From the NCBI GenBank assembly GCA_963969495.1, contig OZ018324.1, positions 41,692,609-41,756,608 on the forward strand: DNA of 64,000 nucleotides, read 5' to 3'. Below the pieces are notes generated by a model. The model did no database searches. It was not told the DNA's origin and saw only the letters and a program-made list of their open reading frames with translations. This document shows, piece by piece, positions 54,195 through 64,000 of the stretch. The translations under genes were made by a program, and so were the position numbers. This DNA comes from Ceratothoa steindachneri (lineage: Eukaryota > Arthropoda > Malacostraca > Isopoda > Cymothoidae). Numbering within the stretch: the first letter of the stretch is position 1; each line of letters begins with the position of its first letter.

Positions 54195-57100
54195 TATTAT
54201 GTTTGAGCGTCTTTCTCCGGCTAGGTTATTAATGATTTTTTATCTAGCAATCTTTAGCGTCTATTTCCGACGTGTTTATTAATGATTTTTTATCAAGCAG
54301 CCTTTAGCGTCTTTCTCCGGTGGGTTTATTAATGATTTTATATCTATCAAACTTTAGCGTCTTTTTCCGGCGGGTTTATTAATGATATTTTATCTATCAA
54401 CATTTAGCGTCTTTCTCCAGCGGGTTTATTAATGACTTTTTTATCTATCAACCTTTAGCATTTTTCTCTAGGGGGTTTATTAATGATTTTTTATCTATCA
54501 AACTTTAGCGTCTTTTTTGCGGCGGGTTTATTAATAACTTTTTTATTTAGCAACCTTTAGCGTCTTTACCGGAGGGTTTATTAATGTTTTATATCTATCA
54601 ACCTTTTGCGTCTTTCTCCGGCGGGTTTATTAATGTTTTATATCTATCAACCTTTAGCATTTTTCTCTGGTGGGTTTATTAATGATTGTTTTATCTATCA
54701 AACTTTAGCGTCTTTTTTGCGGTGGGTTTATTAATAACTTTTTTATTTAGCAACCTTTAGCGTCTTTACCGGAGGGTTTATTAATGTTTTATATCTATCA
54801 ACCTTTTGCGTCTTTCTCTTGCGGGTTTATTAATGTTTTATTTCTATCAACCTTTAACTTCTTTTTCCGACGGGTTTATTAATGACTTTTTATGTATCAA
54901 CCTTTAGCGTCTTTCTCTGGCAGGTTTATTAATGAGTTTTATATCTATCAACCTTTAGCGTGTTTCTCCGGTGGGTTTATTTATGATTTTTTATTTATCA
55001 AACTTTAATGTTTTTTTCTGCCGGGTTTATTTATGATTTTTTATCTAGCAAACTTTAGCGTCTTTTGCGACGTGTTTCTTAATGATTTTTTTTATCTAGC
55101 AGCCTTTAGCGTCTTTCTCCGGTGGGTTTATTAATGATTTTTGATCTATAAACTTTTAGCGTCTTTCTCCGGCGATTTTATTGATAAATTTTTATCTAGA
55201 AACCTTTAGCCTCTTTCTTCGGCATGTTTATTAATGACTTTTTTATCTGTCAAAATTTAGCGTCTTTCCCTGGCAGATTTATTAATGTTTTATATCTATC
55301 CACCTTTAGCGTCTTTTCCGGTGGGTTTATTAATGACTTTTTATCTATCAAAGTTAATGTCTTTATCTGCTTGTTTTATTAATAATTTTTTTCTCTAAAC
55401 CTTTAGCGTCTTTCTCCGGTGGGTTTATTAAAGTTTTATATCTAGCAACCTTTAGCGCCTTTTTCCGGCGGGTTTATTAATGACTTTTTTATCTATCAAT
55501 CTATAGCGTATTTCTCCAGCGAGTTTATTAATAATTTTTTATCTATCAACCTTTAGCGTCTTTCTCCGCCGAGTTTATCAATATTTTTTTATCTATCAAC
55601 CTTTAGCGTCTTTCTCCGGCGGGTTTATTAATGTTTTATACCAATCAACCTGTAGCGTCTCTCTCGTGTGGGTTTATTAATGTTTTTTTATCTATCAACC
55701 TTTTAGCGTCTTTCTCCGGCAAGTTTATTAATGATTTTTTATCTATCAATTTAGCCTCTTTCTTCGGCGGGTTTATTAATGACTTTTTTATCTATCAAAA
55801 TTTAGCGTCTTTCTCTGGCGGGTTTATTAATGTTTTATATCTAGTAACCTTTATCGTCTTTCTCCCGCGGGTTTTTAATTATTTTTTATCTATCAACCTT
55901 CAGCGTCTTTTTATGACGTGTTTATTAAGGATTTTTTTATTAATCAACCTTGAGCGTCTTTTTACGACGCGTCTATTGATGATTTTTTTTTATGAATTAA
56001 CCTTTATCGTCTTTCTCCTGCGCGTTTATCAATGTTTTTTTTATCTATCAACCTTTAGCGTCTTTTTCCGCTGGGTTTATTAATGATTTTTTATCTAGCA
56101 TCCTTTAGCATCTTTCTCTGGCGGGTTTATTAATGACTTTTTTAACTCTGAAACTTTATCGCCTTTCTCTGGTAGGTTTATTAATGTTTTATTTCTAACA
56201 ACCTTGAGCGTCTTTTTCCGGTGAAGTACATTAATTATTTATTATCTATCAACCTTTAGCATCTTTCTCCAACAGGTTTATTAATGTTTTATACCTATTA
56301 ACCTTTAGCGTGTCTCTCCGCTGGGTTTATTAATGCTTTTTTATCTAGCAAACTTTAGCGTCTTTCTTCGGAGGGTTTATTAATGACTTTTTGTCTATCA
56401 AAATTTAGCGTCTTTCTCTGGCGAGTTTATTTATGAGTTTTATATCTATCAACCTTAAGCTTCTTGCTCCGGTGGGTTTATTAATTATTTTTTATCTATC
56501 AAACTTTAGTGTCTTTTTCTGCCGGGTTTATAAATGATTTTTTATCTAGCAACTTTTAGCGGGTTTTTACGACGTGTTTCTTAATGTTTATGTTATGTAT
56601 CTACCTTTAGCGTCTTTCTCCAGCGGGTTTATCAATGGGTTTTTTTATCGAACAACCTTTAGCGTCTTTTTCTGCCGGGTTTATTAATGATTTTTTATCT
56701 AGCAACCGGCGGGTTTATTATTCACTTTTTTATGGATGAAACTTTAGCATCTTTCTCTGGCGGGTTTATTAATGTTTTATATCTATCAACCATTAGGTTT
56801 TTTTTTGTGGGTTTATTAATGACATTTTTATTTATCAAAATTAAAGGTCTTTTTCTGGCGGGTTTATTAATGTATTACATATATCTATCATCCTTTTGCG
56901 TCTTTCTCCGGCTCTTTTTTAAGGATATTTTACCCCTTAACCTTTAACTTCTTTCCTGTCATGTTTATAAATGACTTTTTTATATATAACAACCTTTAGC
57001 ATCTTTCTCTGGCGGGTTCATTAATGTTTTATATCTAGCAACCTCTAGCTTCTTTCTCCGGCGTATTTATTAATGAATTTTTTATCTATCAAACTTAGCG

Positions 57101-60100
57101 TCTTTGTCTGCCGAGCTTATTAATGATTTTTTATCTAGCAACCTTTAGCATCTTCTCAGGCGGGTTTATTAATGACTTTTTTATCTATCAAAATTTAGCG
57201 TCTTTCACTGGCAGGTTTATTAATGAGTTTTATATTAATCAACCTTCAGCGTCTTTCTCCAGGGTGTTTATTAATGATTTTTTATCTATTAATATTTAAT
57301 ATCTTTTTCTGCCAGGTTAATAATGATTTTTTATCTCCCAACCTTTAGCGTCTTTTTCCGGCGGGTTTATTAATGTTTTATATCTAGCAACCGTTAGCGC
57401 CTTTCTCCGTTGGGTTTATTAATGACTTTTTTATCTATCAATCTTTAACGTCTTTCTTCGGCGAGTTTTTTAATGATTTTTTTAGATTTTAACCTTTAGC
57501 GTCTTTTTCCGGCGAGTTTATTAATGATTTTTTATCTAGCAACCTTTAGCGTCTTTCGCTTGCGGGTTTATTAATGACCTTATTTATCTATCAAAATTTA
57601 GCGTCTTTCTCTGGCAGGTTTATTAATAAGTTTTATATCTATCAACCTTTAGCGTCTTTCTCCGGTCGGTTTATTAATGATTTTTATCTATCAAACTTTA
57701 ATGTCTTTTTTGTCGGGTTTATAAAGGATTTTTTATCTCTCAACATTTAGCGTCTTTCTCCGGCAGGACTATTAATGTTTTATATCTAGAAACCTTTAGC
57801 GCCTTTCTCCGGCAGGTTTATTAATGACTCGTTTATCTATGAATCTTTAGCGTCTTTCTCCGGTGAGTTTATTAATGAATTTTTTATCTATCAACCTTTA
57901 GCGTCTTTTTTCGGCGAGTTTATCAATGTTTTTTTTATCTATAAACCTTTAGCTTCTTTATCCGGCGTTTTTTTTTAATGTTTTATACCTATCAACCTTT
58001 AGCGTCTCTCTCCACTGAGTTTATTAATGCTTTTTTATCTATTAACCTTTAACGTCTTTCTCCGGCGAGTTTATTAATGACTTTTTTATCTATCAAAATT
58101 TAGCGTTTTTCTCTGTCGGGTTCATTAATGTTTTATATCTATCAACCTTTAGCGTTTTTCTTCAGGGTTTTTTTTAATGTTTTTTTATCTATCAACTTTT
58201 AGCGTCCTTTACGACGTGTTCATTAAAGATTCTTCAATTAATCAACCTTTAGCGTCTTTTTACAACGTGTCTATCAATGACTTTTTTAAGTATTAACCTT
58301 TAGCATCTTTCTCCTGCGCGTTTATTAATGTTGTTTTATCTATCAATCTTACGCGTCTTTTTCACCAGGTATATCAAGGATTTTTTATCTCGCAACCTTC
58401 AGCGTCTTTGTCTGGCGGGTTTATAAATGACTTTTTTATCTCTAAAACTTTAGCGTCATTCTCTGGCAGGTTTATTAGTGTTTTATATCTATCAACCTTT
58501 AGCGTCTTTTCCGGTGGGTTTATTAATGATTTATTATCTATCGACCTTTAGCGTCTTTCTCCGTCAGGTTTATTAATATTTTATACATATCAACATTTAG
58601 CGTCTCTCTCTGCTGGTTTTATTAATGCTTTTTTATCTATCAACCTTTAGCGTTTTTCTCCGGCTGGTTTATTAATGACTTTTTTATCCTTTAAAATTTA
58701 GCGGCTTTCTCTGGCGGGTGCATTATCGACTTTTTTATCCATCAAAATTTAGCGTCTTTCTCTAGCGGGATTATTAATGTTTTATATCTATCAACCTTTA
58801 GCTTCTTTCTCCTGCGATTTGAATAATGATTTTTTATCCTGCAACCTTTAGCGTCTTTCTCCTGCGGGTTTATCCATGAGTTTTATTTTTATCAACCTTT
58901 AGCGTCTTTCTCTGGTGGTTTTATTAATGATTTTTTTAATCAAATTTCAGTGTTTTTTCTGCCAGGTTTATAAATGATTTTTTATCCAGCAACCTTTAGC
59001 GTCTTTTTACGACGGGTTTATTAAGGATTTTTTTATTAATTAACCTTTAACTTCGTTTTACGACGCGTCAATTAATGATTTTGTTATGTATCAACCTTAG
59101 GCGTCGTTCTTCGGCGGGTTTAACAATGGTTTTTTTAACTAACAATCTCCAGCGTCTTTTTCTGCCAGATTTATTAATGATTTTTTTTATCTAGCAACCA
59201 TTAGCGTCTTTCTCCGGCAAGTTTATTAATGAGTTTTTGATGTATGAAACTTTAGCGTCTTTCTCTGGCGGGTTTATTAATGTTTTATATCTATCAACCT
59301 TTAGCGTCTTTTTCCGGTGGGTTTATTAATGACATTTTATTTATCAACCTTTAGCGTCTTTTTCCGGCGGGTTTATTTATGTTTTATATCTATCACCCTT
59401 TTGCGTCTTTTTCTGCCGGGTTTATGAATGATTTTTTATCTAGCAACCATGAGCATCTTTCTTCGGCGGGTTTATTAATGACTTTTTTATGTATGGAACT
59501 TTAGCGGCTTTCTCTGGCGGGTTTATTAATGTTTTATATCTATCAACCTTTTGCGTCTTTTTCTGCCGGGCTTATGAATGATTTTTTATCTAGCCACCAT
59601 TAAGCGTCTTTCTCCGGCGGGTTTATTAATGACTTTTTTATGTATGAAATTTTAGCGTCTTTTTCTGGCAGGTTTATTAAGGTTTTATATTTATCCACCT
59701 TTAGCGTCTTTTTCCGGTGGGTTTATGAATGACTTTTTATTTATTAACCTTTAGCGTCTTTTTCCGGCGAGTTTATTAATCTTTAATATCTATCAACCTT
59801 TTACGTCTTTCTCCGGCTGGTTTATTTATGATATTTTACCTATCAACCTTTAACGTCTTTTTCCGTCATGTTTATTTATGACTTTTTTATATATCAACCT
59901 TTAGCGTCTTTCTCCGGCGGGTTTATTAATGTTTTATATCTATCAACCTTTAGCCTCTTTCTCCGGCAGGTTTGTTAATGAATTTTTTAATTATCAACCT
60001 TTATCGTCTTTCTCCGGCGAGTTTATTAAAGATTTTCTTATCTATCAACCTTTAGCGTCTTTCTCCGGCGAGTTTATCAATGTTTTTTTTATCTATCAAC

Positions 60101-60828
60101 CTCTAGCGTCTTTGTCCGCCGGCTTTATTAAAGATATTTTATCTATCAACCTTTAGCGTCTTTTTCCGGGCCGGTTTATTAATGTTTTATACCTATCAAC
60201 CTTTAGCGTCTCTTTCCGCTGGTTTATTAATGCTTTTTCATCTATCAAAATTTCGCGTCTTTCTCTGGCAGGTTTATTAATGAGTTTTATATCTATCAAC
60301 CTTTAACCTCTTTTTCCGGCGTGTTATTAATGACTTCTTAATCTATCAACCTTTACCGTCTTTCTCCGGCGATTTTATTAATGATTTTTTATCTAGTAAC
60401 TTTTAGCGTCTTTCTCCGGCGGGTTTATCAATGACTTTTTTATTCATTAAAATTTACCGTCTTTCTCTGGCGGGTTTATTAATGTTTTATATCTCTCAAC
60501 CTTTAGCGTCTTTCTCCGGCGGGTTTATTTTTGACTTTTTTATCTATCAAAATTTAGCGTCTTTCTCGTGCAGGTTTATTAATGAGTTTTATATCTATCA
60601 ACCTTTAGTGTCTTTCTCAGGTGGGTTTATTAATGATTTTTTATCTATCAAACTTAGTGTCTTTTTCTGCCGGGTTTATTAATGATTTTTTATCTAGCAA
60701 CCTTTAACGTCTTTTGCGACGTGTTTCTTAATGATTTTTTTTATCTAGCAGCCTTTAGCCTCTTTCTCCGTTGGGTTTATTAATGATTTTTTATCTATAA
60801 AACTTTAGCGTTTTTTTAGCCGGGTTAG
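54195..60828. repeat. Minisatellite array, about 50-bp units, about 130 copies
   Basis: 6.6 kb of head-to-tail units of the form GTTTATTAATGATTTTTTAT, then CTATCAACCTTTAGCGTCTT and TCTCCGGCGG, 49-52 bases each. Units vary at a few sites, giving recurring types: one with GATTTTTTATCTAGCAACC, one with GACTTTTTTATC and TCAAAATTTAGC, and one with GTTTTATATCTATCAACC. The second and third types often follow one another. Open frames inside the array arise from runs of 51-base units and are not genes. Confidence 0.97.
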
Positions 60829-61486
60829 ACTGGCCATGGTTAGACGATAGAGTCTTTGTTGTTTCCACTTCCGTAGTTTGTAGTAATTTCAGGTATTAGT
60901 TATATGATTTGTACAATCGTTGGTACCCATATTGAAAATAAGTTGGGAGTAAATTTATTTAAGACATACTCGTCGAATCGACTAAGGCAACTTTTATTTG
61001 CCTTTGGGGATATTACTTGCATTTAGCTTCTTGTAAGCTTTTTCACTGACACAAAAATCGAGTTTATGCAAGGATTTTCTTATATTTATGCTAGCCAAAT
61101 TGCCATTTAGAAAGCATATTCCTTTTCGCGAACTGGACCATCTCAACTCATACAGTGTGTCCCTCGTACCTCGCCTCCTCTCGATTGAATTTGCTACTAA
61201 TTTCTATTTGCTCACGACCCCTAAATATTTATTCCACTCTCTCTCTCTCCTCCTACTCCATTTGATTTGACTCTCTTTGGTGTTAGTCGCATGCTCCCGC
61301 GTCGGGTGGAGGCGTGCCTCCCTCCGACACCGGAGCTCACATTTTATTCTTCTTACTTTTTTGTTTTGTTTTTGTTTATTCCTTTAGTTTTCTTTTTTTT
61401 AATTTAGTCTAGCATTAGTCTATAAGATAATTACGTCGAACTATGCCTTTGCAGGCAGTCGCAAAATGGACGCTAAAAGATATTAC
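60829..61486. other. Spacer after the minisatellite
   Basis: Unique-looking DNA, GC rising near 61290-61330, where GTCGGGTGGAGGC and GCCTCCCTCCGAC could form a hairpin. T-rich runs follow to 61420. No gene recognised. Confidence 0.55.
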
Positions 61487-61513
61487 TCTTTCTCTCTCTC
61501 TCTCTCTCTCTGG

Positions 61514-62796
61514 CCCGGATGGGTTTCTACTTAAAGTGTTGAAAGAAGTGTGTGATCAAGTGTCACATCACCTGAGCGCAATTTTCAACATGTCATTCCG
61601 GACACCGAATGCGTTCCTAGAGACTAGCGTGAAGCGGAGGTGACTCATATCTTCAAAAAAGGAGACCGTAGCCAACCGTTGAACTACCAACCTATCAGTC
61701 TGACTTCGATAGTCGGTAAACTCATGGAAAGCATCGTGGTGGACAAAATGACGTCGTGTTTGAGTCAAACCTGCTACTGAGGAGTTCCCAGCACGGCTTT
61801 CGAAGGCAGCGGTCATGTCTGATAAACCTTGTGGAATTCTTCCACTTCGTGTTCAGTGAGCACGATCGGCACAAGGCGGTGGATGTGGTCTACTTAGACT
61901 TTCTCCTGAAAGTGCGAGCGCTGGGCATAGACGGAAAAGTAGCCGGCTCGATAGAGAACTGGCTAAGTGGCAGACGGCAACGGGTGGGGGTGAATTGACA
62001 GGCTTCTGAATGGGTGCCCGTTACTAGCGGGTTGCCACAAGGTTCTGTCCTGGGACCACTACTATTCCTCATCTAATTTAACGACATGGACGGTGACATG
62101 GTTGCCAAGATTTTCAAATTTGCCGACGATACCAAGCTTGGTATGAACGTTGCAAAGGATGGAAATACTGCCCGTCTGCAGGAAGATCTTGGGATGATTG
62201 GGGAGTGGTCGGAAACGTGGCAAATGCCTTTTAACGTGAACAATTGCAAAGTGATGCATATCGGCCACCGAAACCCCCAATCTCAGTATATCCTTAAGAG
62301 CACTGCTATTGAATCCACCAACACTGAGAAGGACTTGGGTGTAACTATCACTAGTGACCTCAAGTTCTCGAAACAGTGCATTGAGGCGGAGAAAAAGGCC
62401 CAAAGGATGCTAGGCTATATTAAGCGCCAGTTTGGTTATCGGAACCAGGAGAATGTACTGTGCCCGTACAACTCACTTGTCCGACCGCACCTGGAGTATG
62501 CCGTACAATTTTGGAGTCCTTCATTGCGAAAGGACATCGCAAGATTGGAACGCGTACAAGCCAGGGCAACCAAGCTGATTCCCTCTATCCGACATAAAAG
62601 TTATGAGGATAGACTAAGGGAATTAGATCTGTTCTCGCTGGAAACCCGTAGACTGCGTGGTCAGCTCATCGAAGTATTCAAAATACTTCGGGGGTTCAAC
62701 AATGTTGACTACAGGGATATTTTCATACTTGTTGAGAGCAGAACAAGAAATCACGGCTTTAAACTTGAACTGAAGCGTTACAATCGCGATCTGTAG
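61514..62796 (+). pseudogene. CR1-like ORF2 copy B, reverse transcriptase and C-terminal region
   Basis: RT copies the LINE RNA at the nicked target. Blocks: GPDGFLLKVLKEVCDQVSHH (61517), THIFKKGDRSQPLNYQPISL (61645, next frame), LLRSSQHGFRRQRSCLINLV (61774), KAVDVVYLDF (61876), PVTSGLPQGSVLGPLLFLI (62018) and KIFKFADDTKLGMNV (62107-62151), whose FADD core is intact. About ten codons after YLDF, including the usual AFDKVPH, are missing in frame. The long C-terminal frame from 62086 to 62796 has EKDLGVTITSDLKFSKQCIE, VRPHLEYAVQFWSPSLRKDI and SRTRNHGFKLELKRYNRDL. Several frameshifts and a stop near 61998 break the first half. Confidence 0.9.
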
Positions 62797-63029
62797 TAGA
62801 AAGTTTTCACGTACAGTATCTGCGGTAGTTGTAACGCACTTCCAGTGGAAGTTGTCAACAGTGAATCTGTTGACTAGTTCAAGTTAAGACTAGACAGGAT
62901 CTTGAAAAGTGGCTGTTTAAGGAAGTAAAGCATTTGAGCAGAGATCTGCCCGCTCGACTACTAGTCCAAAGGTACCCTCTTTGAATGGACCGTAAAGTCT
63001 TCTAGAATACTTTCTTCCCTTGTTACTCC

Positions 63030-63087
63030 TTGTTACTCTCTCTCTTTCTCTATCTCTCTCCCTCTTTCTCTCTCTCTCTCTCTCTCC
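63030..63087 (+). repeat. (CT)n tail of CR1-like copy B
   Basis: CT-rich microsatellite with a few T insertions directly after the CCTTGTTACTCCTTGTTACT terminus. Confidence 0.88.
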
Positions 63088-64000
63088 AGCAACCGGTTGT
63101 AATTTTTGTGATTTTAAGCGCCTGTGGATTTGCATGAGCTCATTCCTGAGGCTTTTATTTTTCCTTTTTTTGTTTAAATAGTTAATTTTGACAAGATTCC
63201 TAATTGAATTCATCGCCCCTATTTTTCTTTCTTATTTCCATGTATTTGTTCAGCTGAGTTTCTCCTTTTCTCCACTTTTCTTAATTGAGTGAAATTCTTT
63301 TTTCTTTCGTTATAACTTTCTTACGTTTTAATCTACTCCAAAAATAATTATCCTTTAGAATGTTTTAACTACAAAGCCACTCAATCCTTCGATTGTGACT
63401 GTGCTGCAAATATATTTGTTTCTGCTACCTCATTAGTTGGCGGAGACAATAAAAGAGCCAAATTTTAAGAATTTAATCGACCCTTCATTCTGTTTTATAC
63501 AATTATTAGAAGATATTTTTGCTAAACGTTATTCTGTATGGATAATTATAATTTCCAGAAATTTCTATCTTCTATGTCAGGAGATGAGAAAATGAAAATA
63601 TAAAAAAAAATAATAAAAATATATGAAAACGAAGGTCATTCATGCTTCTCTGAGAAATGTCTCGATTTAAAATTAATATTATCTCATAGCTTCAAGCCAC
63701 TGATGATACGTTTCCATTTTGCATGGAAGATAAATTCCTCAAAGTAAGAAATACGTGTAGATAGAGAAATAACTTCCCCGCTTTACTCTAATTTACGGCA
63801 CCCCAAAAGAACTAAAATCTAATTTCTACGAGAATGAGGGATATGCAAATATATATTCTCTAAATTAAAAAGTAAAGTGGAATAAAAGGATTAAGGGAAA
63901 ACGCAAATTTGAATATTCATTGGTATAATGATGTTTGAGGATTCGCTTTTCTTGTTTAATAAAACGAGATATTATGCGGGGAAAGTTCCTGCAGATGGAG
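63088..64000. other. AT-rich DNA to the window end
   Basis: No gene, repeat or domain recognised on either strand. Confidence 0.6.

Larger units (their letters stand above)
61487..63087 (+). mobile_element. CR1-like LINE copy B, 5'-truncated, plus strand
   Basis: It begins within the RT (GPDGF block) directly after a (CT)n run at 61487-61513 and ends with CCTTGTTACTCCTTGTTACT followed by a second (CT)n run at 63030-63087. The 3' terminus matches copy A on the minus strand at 46910. 5' truncation is usual for LINEs. The CT run at the 5' junction may be the target or may come from an earlier tail. Confidence 0.85.

Noticed and set aside
54195..60828. Open frames inside the minisatellite (for example 55631-56083 and 59929-60156) looking like repeated FSGxFIN proteins
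   Set aside because: They exist only where successive 51-base units keep frame; other units shift it, and the whole array is a non-coding tandem repeat.

Overview
This window is from a eukaryotic nuclear genome, almost certainly an invertebrate animal. It is AT-rich and has long (TA)n and (GA)n runs. No gene in it has prokaryotic organisation. Nearly all recognisable coding sequence belongs to decayed transposable elements of animal type: Gmr1-like and other Ty3/gypsy LTR elements, L2-like and CR1-like LINEs, a jockey/R1-like LINE, mariner, Tc1-like and hAT DNA transposons. I cannot name the species; a lophotrochozoan or arthropod would fit, but that is inference. I saw no tRNA, rRNA or CRISPR array.

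Layout. 1-4859 is the 3' part of a Gmr1-like gypsy element in which integrase lies upstream of reverse transcriptase. A mariner (4865-6172) sits four bases beyond its 3' LTR. Next come a LINE RT scrap, a small DNA transposon with palindrome-containing inverted repeats (7485-8049), and a fairly complete L2-like LINE (about 8950-11872). From about 13.6 to 30.7 kb one old LINE is split into three colinear pieces. A hAT element (15555-18998) separates the first two pieces, and a gypsy element with two LTRs (19914-28771, here called Gypsy-B) separates the last two.

From 30.7 to 46.7 kb the DNA is mostly unique and AT-rich. It holds two plausible host-gene exons (a signal-peptide first exon at 32450-32537 and a terminal exon at 43853-43987), LINE remnants, a Tc1 remnant and a 3 x 362 bp tandem repeat. 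From 46.7 to 54 kb there is a minus-strand CR1-like LINE with a (CT)n tail, an inverted repeat enclosing LTR-like DNA, and a mariner deletion derivative. From 54.2 to 60.8 kb there is a minisatellite of about 50 bp units (about 130 copies). A second CR1-like LINE follows at 61.5-63.1 kb.

The most unusual object is Gypsy-B. Its gag has five CCHC knuckles. Its pol has the usual protease, RT and RNase H, then a degenerate OTU-like cysteine-protease fold and a second retropepsin-like domain (LIDTGA...LLGVDFM) before the integrase, followed by a long integrase C-terminal extension. Its two LTRs look nearly identical by eye, so it is fairly young, but the reading frames are broken by indels and stops, so this copy is not functional.
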